Below are positions 46,015 to 54,774 of a DNA stretch of 64,000 bases, piece by piece. Source of the stretch: Ochrobactrum chromiisoli. GTDB lineage: Bacteria; Pseudomonadota; Alphaproteobacteria; Rhizobiales; Rhizobiaceae. The stretch spans positions 1 through 64,000 of the forward strand of contig NZ_JAPHAV010000008.1 in assembly GCF_026241335.1 (NCBI RefSeq). The letters run 5' to 3'. The notes beneath the pieces are model-generated. The model worked only from the letters and a program-made list of their open reading frames with translations. It did no database searches and was not told where the DNA came from. How positions within the stretch are numbered: the first letter of the stretch is position 1; every line of letters begins with the position of its first letter. The position numbers and the translations under genes are program-made.

Positions 46015-47676
46015 TCAGCTTCTGGTAAACTCACGCACCAGTTCCGGGTCCTGCTGCAGTCCGTCGAGCCAGCCGGTGTCGAGCTTGGGTACGGATGAGA
46101 ACAAAAGCCGCGAATAAGGATGGCTGGCGGCATTGCCCATCAGGGCCGGACTTAGCTGCTCAACCTTTTTACCGGCATACATGACCACAACTTCGTCGCA
46201 GATCGCACGCACTGTAGAGAGGTCATGACTGATAAAGAGATATGACAGCGACAGTTCGCGCTGCAACTCCTTCAAGAGATCAATAATGGCCGCAGCCACA
46301 ACCGTATCCAGTGCGGAGGTGATTTCATCGCAGATGATCATCTTGGGATCAGCAGCAAGTGCACGCGCAAGATTGATGCGCTGCTTCTGCCCGCCGGAAA
46401 GCTCACCCGGCCTGCGGTACCGCAAATTGCGCGGGATCCGCACCATATCAAGCAGCTGATCAATGCGGGCATCGCGGCTTTTGCCATGCATGCCGTGATA
46501 GAATGACAAAGGGCGCGCAAGAATATCGGCAATCGACTTGGCAGGATTGAGCGCGGTATCCGCAAACTGAAAGACAATCTGCAATTCGCGCAATTGCTCG
46601 CGCGTGCGATGACGCAGAGCGCTCTGCATTTCCTTACCTTCAAAGATAATCTTTCCGCGCGCGGCTGGCAGGATACCGGCAATTACGCGTGCAAGCGTAG
46701 ACTTGCCGCAACCGGATTCTCCGACGATGCCCAGATTCTGCCCGCGCGATAGCTCAAGACTGACATTGTTGACCGCAATCATCGCCGGATCGCCGGATTT
46801 TCCGACAATACCATAACCGGCAAGAACATTCTCAACGACGAGAAGCGGCGATGGCTTTTCAGCTTCGACAATTTCCGGCCGCGCATGCAAAACCGGCTCA
46901 AAAGCTGCAAGCAATTCCTGCGTATAAGGGTGCTGCGGATGATGCAGAATATCCTGTGTGGAGCCCACCTCCTGAACTTCACCGCTTTTGAGTACCACGA
47001 TGCGGTCTGCAATCTGGGCTACGACAGCGAGATCATGCGAAACATAAACCCCAGCAATATGGTTCTTTTTCATCACCGACTTGAAAGCGCGCAGAACTTC
47101 AATTTGCGTCGTCACATCAAGCGCCGTCGTCGGCTCATCGAAAATCACAAGCTTGGGGTCACCGATGAGCGCCATAGCTGCCGAAAGGCGCTGCAATTGC
47201 CCGCCCGATACCTGATGCGGATAGCGGTCACCAATTGTTTCGGGGTTTGGCAAGGCAAGCGCCTTGAACAGGTCTATTGCCTTTTTGCGTGCCTCTTCCT
47301 TCGACATCAGTTTGTGAATTTTGGTCACTTCAATGACCTGATCCATAATGCGATGGGCAGGATTGAAAGAGGCAGCCGCACTTTGCGGCACATAGGACAC
47401 TTCTGTGCCCCGTTTCTTCGCGCGTTTACGCTCTGAGAGCGAGACAAGATTCTGCTTTGAAACGTCGATACTGCCGCTCACGATCCGGCACCCCGGACGC
47501 GTATAGCCCATAAGTGTAAGCGCAATGGTTGTCTTGCCAGAGCCGCTCTCGCCAATGAGAGCCACAATTTCACCTTTGGCAATTTCAAAGCTCACGTCAC
47601 GGATAATTTCGACGGTGCGACCTGAATCGGTTTTTGCATCCACGCGCAGGTTTTTGATCTCAACCAGATTGCTCAT
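46015..47676 (-). CDS. Dipeptide-type ABC ATPase, fused DppD-DppF (second system)
   Basis: 553 residues. Domain 1: GESGSGKTT, VSGGQLQR, LVIFDEPTTALD. Domain 2: GESGCGKST, LSGGQKQR, MIICDEITSALD. Peptide-type C-terminal extensions follow each. Its start abuts the upstream permease stop. It is the last gene of the 46.0-51.2 kb operon and a paralogue of the ATPase at 14.7 kb. Confidence 0.93.
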   Translation of the reverse strand: MSNLVEIKNLRVDAKTDSGRTVEIIRDVSFEIAKGEIVALIGESGSGKTTIALTLMGYTRPGCRIVSGSIDVSKQNLVSLSERKRAKKRGTEVSYVPQSAAASFNPAHRIMDQVIEVTKIHKLMSKEEARKKAIDLFKALALPNPETIGDRYPHQVSGGQLQRLSAAMALIGDPKLVIFDEPTTALDVTTQIEVLRAFKSVMKKNHIAGVYVSHDLAVVAQIADRIVVLKSGEVQEVGSTQDILHHPQHPYTQELLAAFEPVLHARPEIVEAEKPSPLLVVENVLAGYGIVGKSGDPAMIAVNNVSLELSRGQNLGIVGESGCGKSTLARVIAGILPAARGKIIFEGKEMQSALRHRTREQLRELQIVFQFADTALNPAKSIADILARPLSFYHGMHGKSRDARIDQLLDMVRIPRNLRYRRPGELSGGQKQRINLARALAADPKMIICDEITSALDTVVAAAIIDLLKELQRELSLSYLFISHDLSTVRAICDEVVVMYAGKKVEQLSPALMGNAASHPYSRLLFSSVPKLDTGWLDGLQQDPELVREFTRS

Positions 47677-48534
47677 TCATTCGCTCCTGTCGCGGATTTT
47701 TTGCGGGAGATTGTCGATCAGCAGATTGACGCTGATGGTGAGGCTCGCAATCGCGACGGACGGAAACACAACGGCAGGGGCCGCAAAGGAAAGACCACCA
47801 ATATTTTCCTTTACCAAAGCCCCCCAATCGGCAAATGGCGGCTGCACACCAAGCCCCAGAAAGGACATGCTCGACAAAAGCAGGACGATAAAGACAAAGC
47901 GTAGGCCAAAATCGGCAAGGACTGGTCCGATGATACCCGGCAAAATCTCTGAACGGATAAGATAGCCGATCTTTTCGCCGCGTGCGCGGGCGACGGTCAC
48001 ATAGTCCCTGGTGTTGATATTGATCGCCAATGCGCGCGCAAAGCGATAGCTGCCCGGCGTATAGATCACCGCCATGATGACAATGAGGACCGGAATGGAC
48101 GAGCCGATACCCGCAACAATCACCAGCGCCAATATCTTGCTTGGGATGGATGTGAGCGCATCAAGAAAGCGGCTCAATGCTGAATCAAACCAGCCGCCGA
48201 TAACTGCGGCCATCATGCCAAGTGTCACGCCAAAAAAACACGCCAGAAACACCGCTGCCAGCGAAATGCCAACCGTAAAGCGCGCGCCATAGATAATGCG
48301 GGAAAGCATATCGCGGCCAAGATAATCGGTGCCAAGCGGAAACTGTGCACTCATCGGTCCGAAAAAGTCGAAATCGACGATTTCACCCACCGGATGGGGC
48401 GCGATCCACGGCGCAAAAATGGCAACCAGTGCCCAGCAGAGAATAATCAGGAACGAAACTGTGCCGACCAGATTAACCCGATAACCAAAGCGTTGAGACT
48501 TAGTCTTTCGCTGACTTGAAACGGAAGCGGTCAT
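47677..48534 (-). CDS. Dipeptide-type ABC permease (DppC-like, second system)
   Basis: 285 residues. GTDYLGRDMLSRIIYGARFTVGISL, EAA loop VTVARARGEKIGYLIRSEILPG, and SFLGLGVQPPFADWGALV are nearly the same landmarks as the DppC-like protein at 16.3 kb, including the GLGxQPPFADWG motif. Separated from the preceding permease by 2 bp. Confidence 0.92.
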   Translation of the reverse strand: MTASVSSQRKTKSQRFGYRVNLVGTVSFLIILCWALVAIFAPWIAPHPVGEIVDFDFFGPMSAQFPLGTDYLGRDMLSRIIYGARFTVGISLAAVFLACFFGVTLGMMAAVIGGWFDSALSRFLDALTSIPSKILALVIVAGIGSSIPVLIVIMAVIYTPGSYRFARALAININTRDYVTVARARGEKIGYLIRSEILPGIIGPVLADFGLRFVFIVLLLSSMSFLGLGVQPPFADWGALVKENIGGLSFAAPAVVFPSVAIASLTISVNLLIDNLPQKIRDRSE

Positions 48535-48536
48535 GA

Positions 48537-49493
48537 TTATCGCAGCCTCGGGTTGGAAACGATAGCAATGATATCCGCCATCGTAATGAGCAGAAGATAG
48601 CCAAAGCAGAAGATCATCGCGCAGGTCTGGATCAACGGCAGATCACGCGTTGCGACAGCATCGAGCATCAACTTGGCTATGCCGGGATAATTGAAGATGG
48701 TTTCGACAATAATGACGCCGCCCAGCAGATAAGACAGCGACAACGCAACCGCATTAACGATCGGCCCGAGCGCATTTGGCAACGCATGAACCATGACCAT
48801 ACGGCGGCGCGAAGCACCTTTAAGAAGCGCCATTTCAACATAGGGTGTGTTAAGCGTTTCAAGAACGGCGGCGCGCGTCATGCGGATCATTTGCGCTGAA
48901 ATCACAAAGCTCAGCGTGATCACCGGCATGGCAAAGACTTTGAGAAGCCCTATGAAAGACGTGACTTCATTGGCCATTGAGAGGGCTGGCAACCAGCCAA
49001 GATAAACTGCAAACACAATCACGGCGATGGTCGCGACCATGAACTCAGGGACGGAAATCACCGAGATCGTGATGATGGAAACAACCCGATCATAAATCGT
49101 ACCGCGCATGATGGCCGCAGTGATGCCAAGAAACAGAGCGATCGGCACCGATATTACGGCCGTCACGCCGGCAAGTTTGAGCGAGTTCACAAGCCTGCTG
49201 CCGATGAGATCGGCAATGGGCAGATTGTTGGCATAGGACACGCCAAGATCGCCGGTAAGCAGATGGCCCAGCCAGAATATGAAGTGCAGGAAGGCAGGCT
49301 GGTCGAGATTCATCGCGTGACGAAGTCCTGCAACAGCCTCCGGCGTTGCGGCCTGTCCGAGAAGAATTTCGGCGACGTCACCGGGCAGCATCGCTGTTGC
49401 AAAGAAAATCGTAAATGCAACAATCAGCAGCGTAACGAATGCAACAACAAGGCGTTTGGCGACGAGAATCAGCAAAGGCGATTTCATGGTCAT
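48537..49493 (-). CDS. Dipeptide-type ABC permease (DppB-like, second system)
   Basis: 318 residues. LPGDVAEILLGQAATPEAVAGLRHAMNLDQP, EAA loop VEMALLKGASRRRMVMVHALPN and VETIFNYPGIAKLMLDAVATRDLPLIQ. It lies 88 bp downstream of the binding-protein gene; the gap holds an 11-bp perfect hairpin. Confidence 0.93.
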   Translation of the reverse strand: MTMKSPLLILVAKRLVVAFVTLLIVAFTIFFATAMLPGDVAEILLGQAATPEAVAGLRHAMNLDQPAFLHFIFWLGHLLTGDLGVSYANNLPIADLIGSRLVNSLKLAGVTAVISVPIALFLGITAAIMRGTIYDRVVSIITISVISVPEFMVATIAVIVFAVYLGWLPALSMANEVTSFIGLLKVFAMPVITLSFVISAQMIRMTRAAVLETLNTPYVEMALLKGASRRRMVMVHALPNALGPIVNAVALSLSYLLGGVIIVETIFNYPGIAKLMLDAVATRDLPLIQTCAMIFCFGYLLLITMADIIAIVSNPRLR

Positions 49494-49522
49494 GCGCGGC
49501 CCAATATTTTGGGGAAACGATC

Positions 49523-49554
49523 AGTTCGGGCAAAATCCATGCCTTGCCCGAACT
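49523..49554 (-). promoter_or_regulatory. Intercistronic hairpin after the binding-protein gene
   Basis: Perfect 11-bp stem (49523-49533 with 49544-49554) with a 10-nt loop between the binding-protein stop and the permease start. On the minus strand TGATCGTTTCC follows, so there is no U-tract. Probably protects the binding-protein message or attenuates partially. Confidence 0.7.
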
Positions 49555-49581
49555 CGAAGAACGAATTTACCGGATGAACAA

Positions 49582-51192
49582 TCAGGCTTCCAGCCAGGCA
49601 TGTTCGGCAAATGTATAGCCCATCATGCCACCCAGCGGATTTGGCTCGAGACCTTTAAGCTTCGGCGAGGTTGCATCCACATTCGACATGAAGGCCGGAA
49701 TGACCGTTCCCGCTTCATTGGAAATCATGGCCTGCATTTCGCCGTAGATTTCTTTACGTTTGTTTTCATCGAGCAGACCGCGTGCTTCAAGCAGCATCGA
49801 GTCGAATTTCTCGGACTTATACCGGCTTTCGTTCCACGGCGCATCGGACTTATAGAGCAGCGAGAACAGAATATCCGGCGTTGGACGAGCGTTGATATTG
49901 CCGTAATGAACAGCATCCTTCAGCCAATGATTTGACCAGTAGCCGTCCGATGGTACGCGATCAATGGCGATCTTCTGACCGATGGTTGATGCGGCCTGTT
50001 GAAGAACCATTGCATAGTCCAGCGATGACGATGCAGCTTCTGCGGCAGTGATGCGGATTTCCTGACCAAGCACACCGGCTTTTCCAAGCAGGGACTTTGC
50101 ACGCTCCGGATCAAACTCGCGCTGTTTGAGTTCGGCATTAAAGTATTTGCTGGTTGCAGGCACCGGATGATCGTTTGCGATTTCTGCAAGACCGCGCAAC
50201 ACAGACTTCTGAATGACTTCACGATTGGTGAGATATTTCAGCGCTTCGGCCACGCCAGCCTTGTCGCCCGGTGCCATATCAAGGCGGGCATTAAGATTGG
50301 TATAAGTGCCAAGCTTCGAGATAAAAAGGGTCGCAGCAGGGTTGTTTTCAAGCACGCGCAGCGAACGCGGATTGAGGTTCGCACCAAGCTGAATATCGCC
50401 GGAAAGAACCGCATTCATACGGGCACTCTCATCAGAGATCGCAAAGAATTCGAAGGAATCAAGGTGCGGTCCGTTATTCCTCCAGTAATTCTCGTTGCGC
50501 GCAGCAATCGAACGAACTCCCGGCTGGAACTCTTTTAAGACAAATGGACCCGTCCCGTTGCCCTTAGAAAAATCCGTCGTGCCATCGGCAACAATCATGA
50601 AATGATGCAACGCGAGAATGGTTGGAAGATCGGCATTTGCGCTTTCAAGCGTGATCTCGACTGTGGTGTCGTCAATCTTTTTGACGCCTGTGATCTGCTT
50701 GGCAATCGCATTGACCTTGGAGCCAACAGCCGGGTCAAGGTGACGCTGAAGAGAAAACACCACATCATCTGCGCTCAGCGACTTGCCATCATGGAATGTC
50801 ACCCCCTTGCGCAGCTTGACTGTCCAGACCTTTGCATCCGCGCTTTCGACGCTTTCGGCCAGTTCCATCTGCGTTTCGCCATGCCCGTCAAGAAAGGTCA
50901 GGCGGTTATAAACCGCACAGCAGCGCACATAGTCAGTAGCATTTGAAGCTTTGGCAGGATCAAGCGTATCGGCAGTGGAAGAGCTAAAGCCCGCAGCTTT
51001 GATAAAACCGCCTTTGACCGGCGTCGCAGCATATGCGGAGGTCGCGCGGCCCAGGATTGTTGTGCCCGCTGTAGCCGCAACCCCACCCATTAACATCATC
51101 TGCAACAATTCACGCCGGGTTGCCCCGCGTCGAATTGCATTTTCAATCATACGGTCGTCGGAAGAAGTCCAGTTGGTAATCTTCTCGCTCAT
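49582..51192 (-). CDS. Peptide-type ABC substrate-binding protein (SBP family 5, second system)
   Basis: 536 residues. A long N-terminal region with the twin-arginine-like ATRRELLQMMLMGGVAATAG suggests Tat export. Family 5 landmarks: LRKGVTFHDGKSLSADDVVFSLQRH, FSKGNGTGPFVLKEFQPGVRS, and SEKFDSMLLEARGLLDENKRKEIYGEMQAMIS, the last matching the 18.1-kb paralogue closely. AGGGGAA precedes the start. The ligand is unknown; neighbours suggest an amine, amino acid derivative or small peptide. Confidence 0.91.
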   Translation of the reverse strand: MSEKITNWTSSDDRMIENAIRRGATRRELLQMMLMGGVAATAGTTILGRATSAYAATPVKGGFIKAAGFSSSTADTLDPAKASNATDYVRCCAVYNRLTFLDGHGETQMELAESVESADAKVWTVKLRKGVTFHDGKSLSADDVVFSLQRHLDPAVGSKVNAIAKQITGVKKIDDTTVEITLESANADLPTILALHHFMIVADGTTDFSKGNGTGPFVLKEFQPGVRSIAARNENYWRNNGPHLDSFEFFAISDESARMNAVLSGDIQLGANLNPRSLRVLENNPAATLFISKLGTYTNLNARLDMAPGDKAGVAEALKYLTNREVIQKSVLRGLAEIANDHPVPATSKYFNAELKQREFDPERAKSLLGKAGVLGQEIRITAAEAASSSLDYAMVLQQAASTIGQKIAIDRVPSDGYWSNHWLKDAVHYGNINARPTPDILFSLLYKSDAPWNESRYKSEKFDSMLLEARGLLDENKRKEIYGEMQAMISNEAGTVIPAFMSNVDATSPKLKGLEPNPLGGMMGYTFAEHAWLEA

Positions 51193-51337
51193 AGCAGTTC
51201 CCCTTGTTTAACAATTGCATCTGGTGCTCCGGTTTATTGCCACCGGTTTCACCGCATTTTTTAAAGATCCGTTGTTTCAAGCACCTCATGCTCACGTCGA
51301 TCGGAAAAGCATTTGAGTGAGAGAGCGACCATGCATC

Positions 51338-51349
51338 TAATGCGCATTA
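51338..51349. promoter_or_regulatory. Palindrome, candidate operator 1
   Basis: TAATGCGCATTA, a perfect 12-bp palindrome about 150 bp before the binding-protein start. Confidence 0.45.
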
Positions 51350-51425
51350 TTCGGTCATCCAAACTCAATCCAGCAGATTGCCTTTCGTCTTCACCTTTTG
51401 CAGCCTTATTAGTTTGTTATGAACA

Positions 51426-51442
51426 AGCGCATTAATTGCGCT
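51426..51442. promoter_or_regulatory. Palindrome, candidate operator 2
   Basis: Arms AGCGCA and TGCGCT around TTAAT. Its left half shares GCGCATTA with the palindrome at 51338, 77 bp between the left ends. Confidence 0.45.
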
Positions 51443-51529
51443 GAATTGATGAAGGACCGCAGCATAATATTGCGAATCTCGTGCGCTGACGAAATTCCGG
51501 TTCGCAACCTCTTGCTGCTATCCGCAAAC

Positions 51530-52906
51530 CTATCCCTTCATCGCGGCACGAACATCTTCGTCAGCAAGCGTCTGGTCCAGCGTTTTGCGCGTGCGTTCGA
51601 TAATCGCATCAATGTCGTCATCGGTGCAGCAAAGCGGCGGCGCATAACCAAGAACACCATTGGCGAAGGCGCGGATGACAAGACCATTGTCCCATGCGCG
51701 GTCAAAAATTCGGCGAGCCGGATCGGCTGCTGCCGGAAGCGGCGTCTTGTTTTCCTTGTCAGTCACAAGTTCAATGGCTGCCAGCATCCCGCGACCACGC
51801 ACATCGCCGACCAGCGGATGATCGGAAAGCGACTGCAAACCTGCCATAAGGCGCTGGCCTGCCTTGCGGCCATTTTCAAGCAAGCCATTTTCATAAAGGC
51901 GCAGGCATTCAAGACCGACCGCTGCGCTGACCGGATGTGCGGAATAGGTATAACCGTGACCGACAGCGGCCTTACCGGCGCCATCGGCAATGGTGTTATA
52001 GACATGCTCAGACATAAAGAGCGCGCCCATCGGCACGTAACCCGATGTCAGTCCCTTCGCCGTGGTGATGAAATCGGGCACCACATCGTCTTCAGAACAC
52101 GCAAAAAGCGGGCCCGTGCGGCCAAAGCCGGTGATCACTTCATCGGCAATAAACAGAACATCATATTGTTTACAAACAGCATGCATAGCTTTGAGCCAGC
52201 CTGCCGGCGGCACCAGCACACCGCCGGAACCCTGAATAGGTTCAACATAAAATGCTGCGACACGCTCCGCACCCAGTTCTTCGATCTTGGCACGCAATGC
52301 TGCAACAGAGGCATCAATGATTGCCTGCGGATCGGTGCCGACCGGGTTGCGATAAGCATAATGCGATGGAATTTTATGCTGCCAGTCATATGGCACGCCA
52401 AACCCCGCATGGAATGCCGGCAGTGCTGTCAAACCAGCCCCGGCAGTGGACGAGCCGTGATAACCATATTCCACCGAGATGAACTGGTCTTTCTGCGGTG
52501 TCCCTTTGGCGTGATAATAATAACGAATGTAGCGGATCGTGCTGTCGATCGCATCAGAACCGCCCAGCGTGAAATAGACATGATTGAGATCACCCGGCGC
52601 ACGATCAGCCAGTTCAGCCGCAAGGCGAATGGCAGGCTCTGACCCCAGGCCAAAATAGCCGGTTGCATAGGGAAGCTCTTGTAACTGCTTAGTCGCAGCT
52701 TCAACAATACTATCCTGCCCATAGCCAACATTCACACACCAAAGACCCGCAAAGCCGTCGAGCAGCGTGTGCCCGGATGCATCCGTGACTGTCGCCCCCT
52801 TGCCGGACTTCAGAACACGCACGCCAGCGGCTTCATGACTGCGGAATGATGAGACCGGATGCACCAAGTGGGCGCGATCAAGTTCGATCAACGAATTGCT
52901 CAGCAT
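51530..52906 (-). CDS. Class III omega-aminotransferase (PLP)
   Basis: 458 residues from the ATG at 52906 (GGAGA upstream). Fold-type I class III aminotransferase with the cofactor Lys in TTAKGLTSGYVPMGA, the Asp of FIADEVITGFGRTG, and YHGSSTAGAGLT. The usual SGSEA phosphate-loop motif reads LGGSDAIDS, a variant found in one branch of omega-amino acid/diamine:pyruvate enzymes. It transfers a terminal amino group from an amine or omega-amino acid to pyruvate or 2-oxoglutarate, giving an aldehyde or semialdehyde. Cotranscribed with the acetyltransferase upstream (12-bp gap). Downstream GabD-like enzyme could accept its product. Confidence 0.88.
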   Translation of the reverse strand: MLSNSLIELDRAHLVHPVSSFRSHEAAGVRVLKSGKGATVTDASGHTLLDGFAGLWCVNVGYGQDSIVEAATKQLQELPYATGYFGLGSEPAIRLAAELADRAPGDLNHVYFTLGGSDAIDSTIRYIRYYYHAKGTPQKDQFISVEYGYHGSSTAGAGLTALPAFHAGFGVPYDWQHKIPSHYAYRNPVGTDPQAIIDASVAALRAKIEELGAERVAAFYVEPIQGSGGVLVPPAGWLKAMHAVCKQYDVLFIADEVITGFGRTGPLFACSEDDVVPDFITTAKGLTSGYVPMGALFMSEHVYNTIADGAGKAAVGHGYTYSAHPVSAAVGLECLRLYENGLLENGRKAGQRLMAGLQSLSDHPLVGDVRGRGMLAAIELVTDKENKTPLPAAADPARRIFDRAWDNGLVIRAFANGVLGYAPPLCCTDDDIDAIIERTRKTLDQTLADEDVRAAMKG

Positions 52907-52919
52907 AATATTCTCCAAA

Positions 52920-53762
52920 TCAACCTAATGCCTGATTTACAAGCGCATATGTGCGGTATTCACTGCCGCTATTGTCTTCGCTCTGCTCAACTGCACGGCA
53001 CATCGGTATCCCGCCGCCGACATGCACAAGTCCGCGCCCGGTGAGCCAAGGACCGAGATGCGTTGCAATGTTTGTATCAATGCGAACAAATTCACCTGCA
53101 TGCTGCGCGAGCAGAAAATCAATCAGCGAACGTGCCTCATCGCCGGTCTTTGCAACAACCGGACCAATAACAAGCCCACGCCCAAAAGGGCGAATTCCGG
53201 CAAATGCATCGACATCATCTTCTTTACGAAGAACCGCGAATTTCGCGTTTTCTTTCAAAAGCTGCATGATATTTGTGCGATTGTGGCCGGTTGCCAAATG
53301 ATCAAGCGCAGCCAAACGCGCAAAATCATCGCTTGCAGCCCATGAAATGTTACTCGGTGCAGCAACCTTGAGAGCCAGACCCTGATGCTGAACGATCTCG
53401 CCATTTGCCACAAAGCCAAGCTTTTCATAAAGCGGGAGGCCCTCGTGTGTGGCAACAAGCAGACACGTGCGCCCTGTGGCGGCATCGAGTGCTGCCTGCA
53501 TCAGCTTGCGGCCAAGCCCGCGTCCGCGCATGGCTTCATCAACTATAACCATATTAACCGTTGCAACAGCCTCCCCCAGAGGCGTGGACATTGCCGTACC
53601 GACAACACGTCCGTCTTCAAGCGCAACCACGCCATTGCTCAGTGCCAGCACAAATGCCCAATCTTCACGACGATGCGGCCAGCCTGCCTGCTGCGACAAG
53701 CCAACGGCCCCATCAAGGTGATCCGGCGTCATCGTTTCAAGAGTGATTTGCGATGCAGTCAT
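52920..53762 (-). CDS. Two-domain GNAT acetyltransferase
   Basis: 280 residues. N-terminal GNAT domain with acetyl-CoA loop VDEAMRGRGLGRKLMQAAL, and a second GNAT-like C-terminal domain beginning near residue 145 with GRGLVIGPVVAKTGDEARSLI. The WPHRREDW stretch and the GRGxVIGPxVA motif are shared with the protein at 62.9 kb, so they are paralogues. Substrate unknown; the position before an omega-aminotransferase suggests an amine or amino-acid acceptor. Confidence 0.85.
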   Translation of the reverse strand: MTASQITLETMTPDHLDGAVGLSQQAGWPHRREDWAFVLALSNGVVALEDGRVVGTAMSTPLGEAVATVNMVIVDEAMRGRGLGRKLMQAALDAATGRTCLLVATHEGLPLYEKLGFVANGEIVQHQGLALKVAAPSNISWAASDDFARLAALDHLATGHNRTNIMQLLKENAKFAVLRKEDDVDAFAGIRPFGRGLVIGPVVAKTGDEARSLIDFLLAQHAGEFVRIDTNIATHLGPWLTGRGLVHVGGGIPMCRAVEQSEDNSGSEYRTYALVNQALG

Positions 53763-53833
53763 GGTTATTTCCGAGTAGCGTTCTTCTTAGGTCCAAATTA
53801 GAATAGCGCTTGCAGCAGTTCATCCCGACCAGC

Positions 53834-53856
53834 GTCGAAATGCCATGTATTTCGAC
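53834..53856. promoter_or_regulatory. Inverted repeat, candidate operator
   Basis: Perfect 8-bp arms GTCGAAAT and ATTTCGAC with a 7-bp spacer, about 70 bp before the acetyltransferase start on the minus strand. Confidence 0.5.
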
Positions 53857-54052
53857 TTTCCTTGGATGCCCGCGCCGCATCTTATGCCGCGACATACACA
53901 GAACCACAGCAACAAGCCGCCTTCTGCGCCACCTGAAGATCGTACAGACAAAACTCTCTGCCAAAGCGCACGCCACATACGAAACAATCTGCTTTGCAAC
54001 AGTGTGAATGCAGTGATTAGTCCATACGCCGCTCATTATGATGTATGAGAAC

Positions 54053-54066
54053 GGCACCGCGGTGCC
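54053..54066. promoter_or_regulatory. 14-bp perfect palindrome before the HAD gene
   Basis: GGCACCGCGGTGCC, 24 bp before the ATG at 54091. It could be an operator or a small leader hairpin. Confidence 0.45.
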
Positions 54067-54090
54067 TGCAAGGCTTGGAAGGATCAAATC

Positions 54091-54759
54091 ATGGCCCAGT
54101 TTAGACCCAAATACATCACCTTCGATTGCTACGGCACACTAACCAACTTCCAGATGGCAGAAGCGGCGCGTGATCTTTACGGCAAACAACTTGATGAAGA
54201 GCACATGCAAGAGTTCATCAAGAACTTTGCAGCCTATCGCCTTGATGAAATCCTGGGCGACTGGAAGCCTTATAATGAAGTTGTGCACAATGCGATTGAG
54301 CGGACCTGCAAGAAGAACAATGTGACGTTCAAGGAGGAAGATGCGCGCACAGTCTATGAACGCGTTCCAACCTGGGGTCCACATCCCGACGTGCCAGCCG
54401 GTCTTTCCAAGGTCGCCAAGGAAATCCCGCTCGTCATCCTTTCAAACGCCATGAATGAGCAGATCCACCACAATGTCGAAAAGCTGGGCGCCCCGTTCCA
54501 CGCGGTTTATACGGCGCAGCAGGCACAGGCCTATAAGCCCCGCTTCAAGGCATTCGAATATATGCTCGACCAGCTCAATGCCAATCCGGAAGACATTTTG
54601 CACGTCTCGTCGTCATTCCGTTACGATCTGATGTCGGCACATGATCTTGGTATCAAAAACAAGGTCTGGGTCAATCGCGGTCATGAGCCAGCAAATCCTT
54701 ATTACGGCTATACCGAAATCAAGGGTATTTCCAGCTTGGCCGACGTAATCGGATTATAA
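54091..54759 (+). CDS. HAD-superfamily hydrolase, haloacid dehalogenase type II-like
   Basis: 222 residues. HAD motif I is FDCYGTL with nucleophile Asp near residue 11, motif II Ser/Asn in ILSNAMN, motif III Lys in YKPRFKAF, and motif IV region VSSSFRYDLMSAHDLG. The layout is that of L-2-haloacid dehalogenases, although many relatives act on phosphates or other small acids. GGAAGG upstream. It is followed 15 bp later by a PuuB-like oxidase in the same transcript. A dehalogenase role in an amine cluster is not obvious; a housekeeping or detoxifying activity on a 2-substituted acid is possible. Confidence 0.83.
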   Translation: MAQFRPKYITFDCYGTLTNFQMAEAARDLYGKQLDEEHMQEFIKNFAAYRLDEILGDWKPYNEVVHNAIERTCKKNNVTFKEEDARTVYERVPTWGPHPDVPAGLSKVAKEIPLVILSNAMNEQIHHNVEKLGAPFHAVYTAQQAQAYKPRFKAFEYMLDQLNANPEDILHVSSSFRYDLMSAHDLGIKNKVWVNRGHEPANPYYGYTEIKGISSLADVIGL

Positions 54760-54774
54760 ACAAGGCTTAGCAAG

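Larger units (their letters stand above)
51193..51529. other. Intergenic region upstream of the second peptide operon
   Basis: 337 bp between the aminotransferase stop and the binding-protein start (both minus strand). No gene seen. It holds two palindromes sharing the core GCGCATTA. Confidence 0.5.
53763..54090. other. Divergent promoter region with two palindromes
   Basis: 328 bp between the acetyltransferase (minus) and HAD (plus) genes, no credible gene. It contains a GTCGAAAT/ATTTCGAC dyad (53834-53856) and a GGCACCGCGGTGCC palindrome (54053-54066), both candidate regulator sites. Confidence 0.5.

Noticed and set aside
53737-54087. Minus-strand 116-codon frame in the divergent region before the HAD gene
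   Set aside because: Cys/Arg-rich, no ribosome site, covers two palindromes; more likely regulatory DNA.
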